Below, piece by piece: positions 6,316 to 13,065 of a stretch of 37,735 bases of DNA; position 1 is the stretch's first letter, and the number at the start of each line of letters is the position of its first letter. Below the pieces are notes generated by a model. It was given only the letters and a program-made list of their open reading frames with translations, made no database searches and was not told where the DNA came from. A program made the translations under genes and the position numbers. Source of the stretch: a virus; the IMG/VR virus record IMGVR_UViG_3300020201_000004, positions 1-37,735 of that record. One strand, written 5' to 3'.

Positions 6316-6584
6316 CGGAGACCGTGCGCACCGGCGGCCTCGCCACGCAGATGACCAAGCGCGACGCGGTCGCCGCTCAGCAACTTTGCGCACTCATCTC
6401 CAATCCGTCCGTGTACCACTCGCACATGCACTCCGCGCACAACCGGATCATGGCAAAGAACCAAGCCGGTCCGCCGCCTTTGGGTGACGACGTGTACGCG
6501 CTCGCAATCGAGTTGATGGCCGAAACCGCGCTCCAATTCACCGACGCCCTACTGCAGCGCCTCGCCCGGGACCGGCCCGCCTGA
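6312..6584 (+). CDS. Hypothetical early protein (90 aa)
   Basis: Starts at GTG 6312 with a GTGA overlap. A longer frame opening at 6156 would overlap the previous gene almost entirely and is rejected. The product is helical, with HSHMHSAH near the middle (a histidine cluster that could bind metal, though no known motif matches) and LAIELMAETALQFTDALLQRL at the end. It is not clearly related to the two genes before it. Confidence 0.62.
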   Translation: MTETVRTGGLATQMTKRDAVAAQQLCALISNPSVYHSHMHSAHNRIMAKNQAGPPPLGDDVYALAIELMAETALQFTDALLQRLARDRPA

Positions 6585-6605
6585 TCGGCCGGCGCTCTTC
6601 ACTTT

Positions 6606-6932
6606 ATGGCCCTTTCCACTTTCACCGCCAAGACCTGCGCCTCGTGCGCCTACTACCTCGCAGCAGCTCCAGGCGCAGGCCCGAACTCGGTCGCCGCACT
6701 GACCGGCGAATGCCGCGCCGAGCCGCCTATCATCAATTACCGGTGGCCGCGTGTCGGCTGTGGCGAATGGTGCGGCCGTTGGGCGACCCCGGAGCAAGCG
6801 ATCGCCCGCGAAGAGCGGAAGCCAAAACCCATTCGCACACGCGCCGAGGCCGCAGCGCTCCAGGTGCTCGGATCCACGTCCGGCCTTTCCCTCAACGTTC
6901 CATTCTCAGAACATGCCCATTCCACTCCTTAA
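6606..6932 (+). CDS. Small zinc-ribbon-like cysteine protein
   Basis: The 108-residue product has cysteines at 11, 14, 36, 52 and 56: CASC, then GECRAEPP, then VGCGEWCG. The pattern C-x2-C ... GECR.xPP ... W/P..WCG recurs in small phage proteins and would form a four-cysteine zinc site (C11, C14, C36, C56). The last 50 residues are basic, then disordered. Function is unknown; binding to nucleic acid or protein is plausible. It has a CT-rich leader instead of a Shine-Dalgarno, and its end overlaps the next gene by 20 bp. Confidence 0.62.
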   Translation: MALSTFTAKTCASCAYYLAAAPGAGPNSVAALTGECRAEPPIINYRWPRVGCGEWCGRWATPEQAIAREERKPKPIRTRAEAAALQVLGSTSGLSLNVPFSEHAHSTP

Positions 6933-7290
6933 AGACGCGCCCGCCGTTTCCCCCGCGGGCAATTTCATCGCGATGCTGCAGGGTAAAACCGGCGGCGTCT
7001 CACTGCACGAGCTCGACCGCGAGCTCGCCGAAGTCGTTAAAGCCGTCCGCGCGACCGGCAAACCCGGCACCCTCACCTACACCCTCAAGATCAAACGCAA
7101 CGCCAAGCGCGGCATGCGCATCGTCGACGACGTGAAAACGAAGATTCCCCAAGAAGACATTGGCGAGAGCTTCTTCTACACAAACGAGCACGGCGCCCTG
7201 CTGCGCAATAACCCCGACGGCCCGGACCTCCCGGGGCTCGTGGCAGTGCCCGACGAACCGCTCACTAAACCGATCTCCGTTTCCGCATAA
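6913..7290 (+). CDS. Conserved phage protein upstream of DUF2303
   Basis: This 125-residue protein begins at ATG 6913 inside the end of the previous gene. The core LHELDRELAEVVKAVRATGK, then GTLTYTLKIKRNAKRGMRI and a final FFYTNEHGALLRNNPDG, is an alpha-beta layout I have seen in a family of uncharacterised phage proteins that sit beside DUF2303 genes. The next gene here is a DUF2303 protein, which supports the match. Function is unknown; the pair lies among replication or recombination genes. Confidence 0.6.
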   Translation: MPIPLLKDAPAVSPAGNFIAMLQGKTGGVSLHELDRELAEVVKAVRATGKPGTLTYTLKIKRNAKRGMRIVDDVKTKIPQEDIGESFFYTNEHGALLRNNPDGPDLPGLVAVPDEPLTKPISVSA

Positions 7291-7293
7291 GCC

Positions 7294-8352
7294 ATGCCCG
7301 ATAACGAACACCCCACAGACGCCGAGACCGAGCGAGTCCTCCGGCATTTAGCCCGCGAAGCCGATCGTACCGGCTACATCCACTACACCCGCAACCAAAC
7401 ACTCATGCCCACCACATCCCCCACCACATCCCCCGCCACCACCGAAGCCGCCGCCGTTGCCGACATCGTGCAACGCAGCTCCAACGAGGCCCCGATCACC
7501 CGGGATCACGAAAACACGACGCTCCTCATCTGGCCTAAAAACCAGAGGATTGAATCGCTCGAGCGCTTCGACGCATTCCCCCGGCGCAAGCGGGCGGTCG
7601 TGTGCCTCACGGACCCCGAGAGTTTTTGCGCTTACGTGAAAGCTCACGCGACCGTTCGCACGATCATCTTGGGAATCGCCACCGAAATCGGCGGCAGCTT
7701 CCGCGCGATCTTCGACTACCACCGCCCGGAAACGCAGTACGAAGACGCCGAGAAGGCCGCCGCGCAATCCTCCGGTGACACCGGTTGCCTCAATGACGCA
7801 GGGTGGGGCGAACACAACGCCGTCTACGAGCTCGTGAATTCGCCAGAGTGGAAGCGATGGCTCGCGTGGAACGCGAGCGACGTGCCCCAGAAAGAATTCG
7901 CGGAATTCCTCGAAGACAATAGCGCCGACATCATCGTTCCTTCGACAGCCGGCGCCGGCTACCCCAACGCTGAGCAGATGATTCAGGTATCGCTTTACCT
8001 CGAGGCGAAAAGCCAGGTGAGTTTCTCGTCCGGGATCCGACTGCAAAACGGCCAGACACAACTGACGTACGTCGAGAAGATCGACGCGACGACCGGAGCC
8101 GACGGAAAAATGGCGATCCCAGAGCGGTTCGCTCTCGGCTTGTCCCCCTTCCGTGGATCCGACCGCTACGAAGTGCGCGCCCGGTTGAAGTACCGAATCA
8201 GCCCGGCCGGCAGGCTTGGCCTGCGCTACGAGCTCGAGCGCACGCACAAGGTGGTCGAACTCGCGTTCGCCGGTCTCCGCGCAAAGATCGAAGCAGGCAC
8301 CGGGCTCCCTGTCCTGCAGGGATCGGTCGACCTCTCCAGAGTCGGAGGCTAA
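7294..8352 (+). CDS. DUF2303 family protein (YfdQ-like)
   Basis: The protein has 352 residues; the first 45 are low-complexity threonine/proline and the rest matches the DUF2303 layout: a start RIESLERFDAFPRRKR, CLTDPESFCAYVKAHA, a segment AIFDYHRPETQYEDA, then SPEWKRWLAWNASDV followed by QKEFAEFLEDNSADI, then SFSSGIRLQNGQTQLTYVE and IPERFALGLSPFRGSDRYEV. The family is common in temperate phages and prophages (E. coli YfdQ is an example), usually in the early operon; its biochemical role is not established. The ATG at 7294 follows the previous stop by three bases; a second ATG about 37 codons in is possible, since conservation begins after it. Confidence 0.8.
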   Translation: MPDNEHPTDAETERVLRHLAREADRTGYIHYTRNQTLMPTTSPTTSPATTEAAAVADIVQRSSNEAPITRDHENTTLLIWPKNQRIESLERFDAFPRRKRAVVCLTDPESFCAYVKAHATVRTIILGIATEIGGSFRAIFDYHRPETQYEDAEKAAAQSSGDTGCLNDAGWGEHNAVYELVNSPEWKRWLAWNASDVPQKEFAEFLEDNSADIIVPSTAGAGYPNAEQMIQVSLYLEAKSQVSFSSGIRLQNGQTQLTYVEKIDATTGADGKMAIPERFALGLSPFRGSDRYEVRARLKYRISPAGRLGLRYELERTHKVVELAFAGLRAKIEAGTGLPVLQGSVDLSRVGG

Positions 8353-8357
8353 GCCCC

Positions 8358-8753
8358 GTGACTGTTCCCTGGCAAAGTGTCCTCGGTGGCCTCACCGGTC
8401 TAAAGCTCGCCGTGTATGACGATCTCCTCCTACACGGCGAAATCTCCCCGTGGACACTCAGCCAGCTCCCGGCCCCGCGCCGCGTAGAGACGCTCGAGGC
8501 CGTTCTAATTTGGTTACAAACGCACCGGTTCGTTCGCGGATCCGGCCAATCGTGGCACGCCAATCCCATCCGCCAGGCGCAAGAAGCGTGGGAGCAGTAC
8601 GGCCCGGCGGAATCCACCCCGGCCGTACCCGCACCGAAGCCCGTGGCTGCAGTACAAGCGCCACCCCGAAGCACACCCGAGGAGCCGGCGCCAACCCGCG
8701 CCGTGCATGCCCATCAATCTGAAATTTTTTCAATGGACGGTTGGCGCCGCTGA
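8358..8753 (+). CDS. Hypothetical protein with winged-helix-like N-terminus
   Basis: This 131-residue protein starts at GTG 8358. Residues 14-60 (LKLAVYDDLLLHGEISPWTL, then LEAVLIWLQTHRFVRG) have the spacing of a small winged helix: helix, a turn with HGEIS, a recognition helix and a hairpin ending FVR. The second half is proline/alanine-rich linker ending in a short conserved-looking tail, HQSEIFSMDGWRR. That tail could be a peptide that docks to a partner, but no homologue was recognised. Confidence 0.52.
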   Translation: MTVPWQSVLGGLTGLKLAVYDDLLLHGEISPWTLSQLPAPRRVETLEAVLIWLQTHRFVRGSGQSWHANPIRQAQEAWEQYGPAESTPAVPAPKPVAAVQAPPRSTPEEPAPTRAVHAHQSEIFSMDGWRR

Positions 8754-8773
8754 GCGGCCGCGCGCGCGCACTC

Positions 8774-8938
8774 ATGATCGCAAACTTTTTCATCTTTTTC
8801 GGTGGGGTCATTGCCGGAGTGGCCGGGGTGGCGGTGTTCTTTTTCTGGCTCGACGCGAAAAGCATCGAAGCCGAGGACCGCGACAGAAAGCGGCTCGTTG
8901 CAGCGGTCGAGGCGAGCGCCAAGCGCGATCAAAAATGA
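8774..8938 (+). CDS. Small single-pass membrane protein
   Basis: The product has 54 residues from the ATG at 8774 (an upstream TTG at 8741 would add 11). One membrane helix (about 2-23: NFFIFFGGVIAGVAGVAVFF) is followed by a charged, helical tail rich in E, D, K and R. The ATGA overlap with the next gene shows it belongs to the operon. It lies in the early region, away from lysis candidates, so superinfection exclusion or host membrane takeover is as likely as lysis. Confidence 0.55.
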   Translation: MIANFFIFFGGVIAGVAGVAVFFFWLDAKSIEAEDRDRKRLVAAVEASAKRDQK

Positions 8939-9513
8939 AGCAAATCGCCGCTCTTTTCGTGCGCGCAGACTCCATTTACAAGACGATGCCAGGCGTCGAC
9001 GCGTGGGACGCCGAGCGCAACGCGCTCGCGTGGCCAGGCGGGACGCCGTGCATCGCGCATCCACCGTGCCGGCTTTGGAGCAGCCTGCGGAAATTCTCAA
9101 CAGCGCCGGCGGAAGAGCGCGACCTGGCTTTGTGGTCCGTTACAGAGGTGCGGCGCTGGGGGGGTGTATTGGAGCACCCAGCAGGCTCTCGCTTGTGGAG
9201 CTCACCAGCGATCCCAGGGGGCAGGATGCCAGCTCCCGGCGAACGCGACCGTTTTGGCGGCTTCATTTACACGGTCCCGCAATGGTGGTTCGGTCACAGA
9301 GCCGAGAAGCTGACGACGTTTTACTTTTGTGGAGTATCGCCGGCCGACCTGCCGCCGGTCCCGATGAAAATCGGCGAGGCTTCGCATGTCATTGCGCAGT
9401 CCCGGCAACTGCAAAAAGCGCGCGCGCGCCCGGAAGTGAGCAAAGCGGAGCGGGAGCACACACCGGCAGAGATGGCCAATTGGCTCGTGAAAGCCGCCCG
9501 GCTCGCAGCGTAA
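8935..9513 (+). CDS. Conserved phage protein with HPPC motif, unknown function
   Basis: The 192-residue protein contains blocks I recognise from many phages of Proteobacteria: ALFVRADSIYKTMPGVDAWD, IAHPPCRLWSSLR, VRRWGGVLEHPAGSRLW and QWWFGHRAEKLTTFYFCG. The PPC loop resembles catalytic loops of DNA methyltransferases, but the S-adenosylmethionine motif is not evident, so an enzyme of nucleotide or base modification is a guess only. The start at ATG 8935 (ATGA overlap) is preferred over the much longer frame from 8707. It lies just before the SSB-like gene. Confidence 0.68.
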   Translation: MKQIAALFVRADSIYKTMPGVDAWDAERNALAWPGGTPCIAHPPCRLWSSLRKFSTAPAEERDLALWSVTEVRRWGGVLEHPAGSRLWSSPAIPGGRMPAPGERDRFGGFIYTVPQWWFGHRAEKLTTFYFCGVSPADLPPVPMKIGEASHVIAQSRQLQKARARPEVSKAEREHTPAEMANWLVKAARLAA

Positions 9514-9523
9514 CACCGACCTC

Positions 9524-9880
9524 ATGAACACGACCTTCGCGACAGGCTGGCTCCAGAAAGCCGGCTGCATGGCCTACACCCGCACCGGCCGCCCTAAGCT
9601 GGCCTTCGACCTGATGATGCCCGCAGACGAAGCCGGCGACCCACCCACGCCCTGGCACTGCGAGATCGAGGACCGCGACCTGATCGCGCACGCCGAACCG
9701 CTCCTCACACCCGGACGCTCGGTGATCGTGTCCGCCCGGATGTGCGGCCGACCGTACAAGAAACACGACATCATAACGGGTTTCACGCGGTACCTCCGGG
9801 TGACCGCAATTGAATTTGCCAAGGTGGACCGGGCCAACCCGGTCCCCGTGGCGGAAGAAGAGGAGCGGGCGAACGCCTAG
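9524..9880 (+). CDS. OB-fold, single-stranded DNA-binding-like protein
   Basis: The product has 118 residues with an SSB-type order of strands: FATGWLQKAGCMAYTRTGRP (opening strand and turn), KLAFDLMMP, the tryptophan strand PWHCEIEDRD, AEPLLTPGRSVIVSARMCGRP (the loop plus strand typically reading L.kG..V.V.G.l..r), then a closing strand YLRVTAIEFAK and an acidic end EEEERANA. An acidic C-terminal tail is typical of SSB proteins, which use it to recruit partners, though here it lacks the final phenylalanine. It sits directly upstream of the replication genes. Confidence is moderate because similarity is by pattern only. Confidence 0.5.
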   Translation: MNTTFATGWLQKAGCMAYTRTGRPKLAFDLMMPADEAGDPPTPWHCEIEDRDLIAHAEPLLTPGRSVIVSARMCGRPYKKHDIITGFTRYLRVTAIEFAKVDRANPVPVAEEEERANA

Positions 9881-9957
9881 CGGCTGATCGCGCGCGCCTC
9901 CACCCCAACTTTGGCGCCTCAAAAACGCTTTGAAGCAAAAGAGAGATAAAAAACCAG

Positions 9958-10683
9958 ATGCCAAATCGGATCATACGCGAAGGTTGGTTAGAATCGGAAC
10001 GGATCGATAAACTCGATCCCAAGTCCGAGGTGTTCTACCTGCGCTTGTTACTGAGAGCGGATGACTTTGGGCGCTACCACGCCCATCCACAGTTGCTAAA
10101 GTCGAATCTATTCCCTCTCCGGGAAGACACTCGAAGCACCGACATGTCCCGTTGCCTCGCTGCGTGCGAGAATGCCGGCTTGGTTCGCTGTTTTGAGGCA
10201 AACGGAGGGCGATACCTTGAGATTCTCAACTTTCGGCAGCGTACACGGGCAATGGTCAGCAGGTTCCCGCAACCTGTGATCACTTGCCCGCATCCCGCGG
10301 TCATACGTCAGACACATGACGGACATCCGCGCACGGAGGCGGAGGCGGAGGCGGATTCGGATTCGGAGACGTATTCGGAGACGGAGGCGGGTGGGACCAA
10401 GTCGGACAAACGCCCGTCAGACGACGGGCTTCTGCTCGCGCTTGTCAGTCCAAGCGCGGCGGTGGCCGCGCCAACGTCTGACGAGGACTGGCTCAATGGC
10501 CTCACGACAGATCCCGCGTTCACCTGCCTCGATGTGCGACGCGAGCACGCAAAAATGGCGGCATGGTGCCGTGAAACGAACAAGCAACCCACGCGGCGCC
10601 GGTTCGTTAACTGGCTGAACCGCTGCGACAAACCAACCGAAGGCCGCGGCGGCAATGCCGGACGTTTCGCCAACGCGTTCTGA
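9958..10683 (+). CDS. Replication initiation protein, DnaD/replisome-organiser-like
   Basis: The 241-residue protein opens with the N-terminal winged helix common in phage replisome organisers: RIIREGWLESERIDKLDPKS, then VFYLRLLLRADDFGRYHAHP, LLKSNLFPLR, and a wing ending GGRYLEILNFRQRTR (about residues 1-100). An acidic low-complexity linker (about 125-150) is coded by a hexanucleotide repeat. The C-terminal part (170-230: AAWCRETNKQPTRRRFVNWL) resembles the small helical domain that follows. These proteins bind the origin and, with a loader, bring the host helicase; the next gene codes for a DnaC-like loader. The upstream gap (9881-9957) ends with a purine-rich GAGAGAT about 10 bases before the ATG. 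Confidence 0.75.
   Translation: MPNRIIREGWLESERIDKLDPKSEVFYLRLLLRADDFGRYHAHPQLLKSNLFPLREDTRSTDMSRCLAACENAGLVRCFEANGGRYLEILNFRQRTRAMVSRFPQPVITCPHPAVIRQTHDGHPRTEAEAEADSDSETYSETEAGGTKSDKRPSDDGLLLALVSPSAAVAAPTSDEDWLNGLTTDPAFTCLDVRREHAKMAAWCRETNKQPTRRRFVNWLNRCDKPTEGRGGNAGRFANAF
10335..10388 (+). repeat. Nine tandem hexanucleotides in the replication gene
   Basis: The run is three GGAGGC, two GGATTC, then GGAGAC, GTATTC, GGAGAC, GGAGGC. It codes for the acidic linker (E-A, D-S, E-T pairs) between the two domains. In-frame six-base units can expand or contract without breaking the protein, so linker length may vary among relatives. In many phages the origin lies inside the initiator gene; this iterated block is a reasonable place to look for it. 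Confidence 0.6.
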
Positions 10684-10688
10684 CCACG

Positions 10689-11366
10689 ATGGAAACCACA
10701 AAACCGATGGCAAACCTCTGCGTAGCGTGGCTGCAAGGCGACGCGACAGTGGTGCCCGAACGAAGCATGATCGACCCCGAAGCCGACACGGCCGAGCGAC
10801 TAAAAAAAGCCCGGACGGAGCTGTGGAGACGAAGTTGTCCCAGTGGTTTGCAGGAAACCAACTGGTCGCATCCGGACCTGATTGCGTATCGAAAGCAAAT
10901 CGACCGCGTGCGAACGTGGGAGGTGGGTCAACGCGGGCTACTGCTCGCAGGGAGGACCGGCAGGGGAAAATCGCGTAGCCTGTGGGCGCTCCTGAAACGC
11001 TTGATGTGCGAAGAAGCCCGCGACGTCGGCGTATGGACTGCGGCGGATTGGTTTGCGGTGTTGCAAAGTTACGTGAGCTACGGGAGGGACGATGCGCAGG
11101 GGTTTGTGCGAGCCTGCGCAGTCCGGCCGATCCTCGTCATCGACGACCTGGGGCAGGAGGCGGTCATGACCAGTCGGCAGGATTGGGCGCGCTCGCACTT
11201 TTTCGCCCTTCTGGACCAGCGACTGGGTGCAGGTTTGCCGATGCTCGTGACGACGAACCTGACCGCCAACCAACTCGCGGGATCGGGAAGGGCGGATGAA
11301 ATCCGAGGAGAGCCGCTCGTTCGGCGATTAATGGAGCTATGCGAGGTTATAAAGTTCGAACCATGA
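10689..11366 (+). CDS. DnaC-like helicase loader, AAA+ ATPase
   Basis: The 225-residue protein has a clear AAA+ core: Walker A GRTGRGKS (88-95), Walker B ILVIDDLGQE (148-157), sensor 1 LVTTN (186-190), and an arginine-finger region RGEPLVRRLMELCEVIKFE near the end. The length and the DLGxE form fit DnaC/IstB-type loaders, which place the replicative helicase on DNA at the origin. No helicase, primase or DNA polymerase gene was seen in the window, so the phage must load the host DnaB. It lies six bases after the replication initiator gene and overlaps the next gene as ATGA. Confidence 0.85.
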   Translation: METTKPMANLCVAWLQGDATVVPERSMIDPEADTAERLKKARTELWRRSCPSGLQETNWSHPDLIAYRKQIDRVRTWEVGQRGLLLAGRTGRGKSRSLWALLKRLMCEEARDVGVWTAADWFAVLQSYVSYGRDDAQGFVRACAVRPILVIDDLGQEAVMTSRQDWARSHFFALLDQRLGAGLPMLVTTNLTANQLAGSGRADEIRGEPLVRRLMELCEVIKFEP

Positions 11367-11572
11367 CCGACGACCAGATCCTCGCCGACCTCTGCGGTCA
11401 GCTCAAAATCGGGCTCCGCGCCGTTCAAGGCCAAGGCCGCGACCAGGCCACCGTCGCGGCCCGCCGCGAGATCGTGAAAGCCCTGCGGCAAGAAGGCGGA
11501 TGGGTTGTCCGCCGGATCGCCCAGGCGATGAAAAAAAGCGAACGAGCAATCGGAAAAATGACACAGAAATGA
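11363..11572 (+). CDS. Small DnaA C-terminal-domain-like protein
   Basis: The protein has 69 residues. The segment DQATVAARREIVKALRQEGG followed by VVRRIAQAMKKSERAIGKM has the helix pattern of the DNA-binding domain IV of DnaA (ARR.I...LR..G.S...IG..M.R..S.V). A stand-alone domain of this kind, next to a helicase loader, could recognise an origin or control transcription. The ATGA overlap with the loader gene sets the start. Its end carries the first copy of a repeated gene junction (11560-11581). Confidence 0.55.
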   Translation: MTDDQILADLCGQLKIGLRAVQGQGRDQATVAARREIVKALRQEGGWVVRRIAQAMKKSERAIGKMTQK

Positions 11573-11581
11573 GCACACCAA
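11560..11581 (+). repeat. Repeated stop/start junction, copy 1 (copy 2 at 11751-11772)
   Basis: Twenty-two bases across the stop of one gene and the start of the next (GACACAGAAATGAGCACACC and two A) recur 191 bp on with one change (G to T). Each copy codes for the end TQK, the stop/start ATGA, and a new protein beginning M(S/I)TP. The likeness extends a few bases upstream with a one-base indel. It looks like the trace of a duplicated or inserted gene cassette. Confidence 0.8.
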
Positions 11582-11763
11582 CGGAAACGGAAATTCACGC
11601 GGCACTTGCGTGGACCGATGATACTTTCACGGCAGCGCAGCGAGAACTGCTCCTGGCGCTCGTGAGTGAGCACCCCGACATCGATAATGTCTCGGAGATG
11701 GCGGGATGGATCATTGCCGCCGCACTACGCGACGTGCTTTTTCGGAAACCGACACAGAAATGA
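11569..11763 (+). CDS. Hypothetical small protein (64 aa)
   Basis: An unrecognised, mostly helical protein: ALAWTDDTFTAAQRELLLAL, a short loop, then EMAGWIIAAALRDVLF. It begins and ends within the two copies of the repeated junction, so it may be a cassette inserted as a unit. Start ATG overlaps the previous stop. Confidence 0.55.
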   Translation: MSTPTETEIHAALAWTDDTFTAAQRELLLALVSEHPDIDNVSEMAGWIIAAALRDVLFRKPTQK

Positions 11764-12017
11764 TCACACCAAGCACAAACAAAGCGGCGGAGGCCCTCGC
11801 AGAAGAGCGGAAGGAATCCAACAAATGGATGAATCGTTGTTCCTCGCTTATCACGTACCTTCCGCCCGATACGCTGGGCCGCCACGGCCGCCAGGTGCAG
11901 CAGTGGGCGGCTGAAATTGAGCGAATCTGGGACATGATGGAAGCCGAAGCTAAAGCCGAAATCACTGCGCTTAAAGCTGAAGTCGCTCGGTTGCGCGAGG
12001 CGGTGAAAGACAAGTAA
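11760..12017 (+). CDS. Hypothetical coiled-coil protein (85 aa)
   Basis: The product begins in the second junction copy. The middle (RHGRQVQQWAAEIERIWDMM) is amphipathic and the end (EAEAKAEITALKAEVARLRE) has a leucine/isoleucine/valine heptad spacing of a coiled coil, so an oligomer is likely. No enzymatic motif is present. Confidence 0.55.
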   Translation: MITPSTNKAAEALAEERKESNKWMNRCSSLITYLPPDTLGRHGRQVQQWAAEIERIWDMMEAEAKAEITALKAEVARLREAVKDK

Positions 12018-12038
12018 GGCAATCGAAGCTCTCATACT

Positions 12039-12422
12039 ATGAGCCCAACAACCGAAGAATCCGTTCGCCGTGGAGGCCGTTGGGTGGAGGAACCGGCGCG
12101 CGCCATGGACATTCGGATCGACCTGCTAACCGCGCGCCTATGTAGCCTCACGATCAAAGAAATGATTTGGATGCATGCGCGCGGCACTGAGTTTGATCTT
12201 GGCCCGCGGCAAACGTGGATGGATCTTAGACCGCACGCGGTGCTTGGATGGTCTCGGGGTGACAAGGAGAGAATCGAGCGAGGCTGGGAGGAGATGCTAA
12301 AGGCGGCTGGCATCGATTCACTGAAGCGATGGATTGACTCCCCAGCTAACACCGAGGCATGCACCTTGCGTCGCAATGCCAAGATGGTTTGGCAAGCGGA
12401 GCAAGCGGACAAAGCGGACTAA
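12039..12422 (+). CDS. Hypothetical protein, last of the early operon (127 aa)
   Basis: I do not recognise this family. It is rich in tryptophan and arginine, with a basic N-terminus (RRGGRWVEEPARAMDIRIDL) and helical segments through MKAA..SLKRWIDSPANTEA. Its length and position before the terminase genes would suit a late regulator or HNH-type protein, but no HNH or zinc motif is visible. It ends at TAA/TAG-free sequence followed by a repeat-rich gap. Confidence 0.5.
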   Translation: MSPTTEESVRRGGRWVEEPARAMDIRIDLLTARLCSLTIKEMIWMHARGTEFDLGPRQTWMDLRPHAVLGWSRGDKERIERGWEEMLKAAGIDSLKRWIDSPANTEACTLRRNAKMVWQAEQADKAD

Positions 12423-12427
12423 GAAAA

Positions 12428-12468
12428 AGAGGCTATGGTTCCTCTAAGTTCCTCTAAGTTCCGGAACT
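12428..12468. promoter_or_regulatory. Repeat-rich gap before the terminase genes
   Basis: Between the early and late genes lie a small hairpin (AGAGG/CCTCT, 12428-12445), two tandem copies of TTCCTCTAAG (12439-12458) and a perfect 12-bp palindrome AGTTCCGGAACT (12457-12468), the last sharing its TTCC with the repeats. This is the only gap between the early and late blocks, so it probably holds late-promoter control sites or a weak terminator. No standard promoter boxes are evident. Confidence 0.45.
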
Positions 12469-12519
12469 AAGTACCGAAAAGGGATTGGCGACAGCACCCG
12501 CGCCTCACGTTATGGTCAC

Positions 12520-13065
12520 GTGCAACCGCAGCCAGCGACCCAACCGCAGCCAGCGCAGCCCGAGCTCTTTTCCATCGAGCACGTGCAAGGGTATGCCCTA
12601 TTGCCGGCCAAGGAACGCAAGTTCGTGCAAGCGCTTTTCGAAGGCTGCAGTCAAAAGGCCGCCGCAACCGCCGCCGGTGTAACCGGCTCCGAAGAATACA
12701 TCCGCAAAGCCGCCTCGAAACTGGTGCGGAAGGGTAACGTTCAGGCCTTGATGAACCAAGCCTGGGCAAAGTCCGGTGCGTCAATCGACGGAACGATCCA
12801 CCAAGCAGTCCAGATCCAAGCCCGCGCCTTCAACGACTGGCAGCAAGGCGACAGCCCCGAGCGTCGCGAAGCGGCCTTTGCCGAGTGGGCGAAGACCTCG
12901 ACCCTCCTCGCCTCGATCCACGGAAAACTCAGCCTGAAAGTGGAAATGTCCGGATCGGTCGACGTGAACCACGTCCTGATCACCCCGAAGCTCCAAAGCG
13001 ATCTGGTGGCCCAGCGCCGCACGATCGTGAAGCCCTTGGAGAATCGCCTCGCGCATGCGAACTGA
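12520..13065 (+). CDS. terS: Terminase small subunit
   Basis: The 181-residue product recognises phage DNA and presents it to the large subunit. After a Q/P-rich lead coded by an 18-bp duplicated unit, residues 31-76 read PAKERKFVQALFEGCSQKAA, AAGVTGSEEYIRKAASKLV and GNVQALMNQAW, the N-terminal helix-turn-helix of many terminase small subunits (F...L.G....AA..AG......A.....L....V...I). A middle helical oligomerisation region follows, and a tail with strands. The GTG at 12520 is the only reasonable start. It overlaps the large-subunit gene by 11 bp. Confidence 0.78.
   Translation: MQPQPATQPQPAQPELFSIEHVQGYALLPAKERKFVQALFEGCSQKAAATAAGVTGSEEYIRKAASKLVRKGNVQALMNQAWAKSGASIDGTIHQAVQIQARAFNDWQQGDSPERREAAFAEWAKTSTLLASIHGKLSLKVEMSGSVDVNHVLITPKLQSDLVAQRRTIVKPLENRLAHAN

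Noticed and set aside
12512-12520. ATG at 12512 as start of the terminase small subunit
   Set aside because: It is in a different frame; the GTG at 12520 is in frame with the conserved helix-turn-helix.
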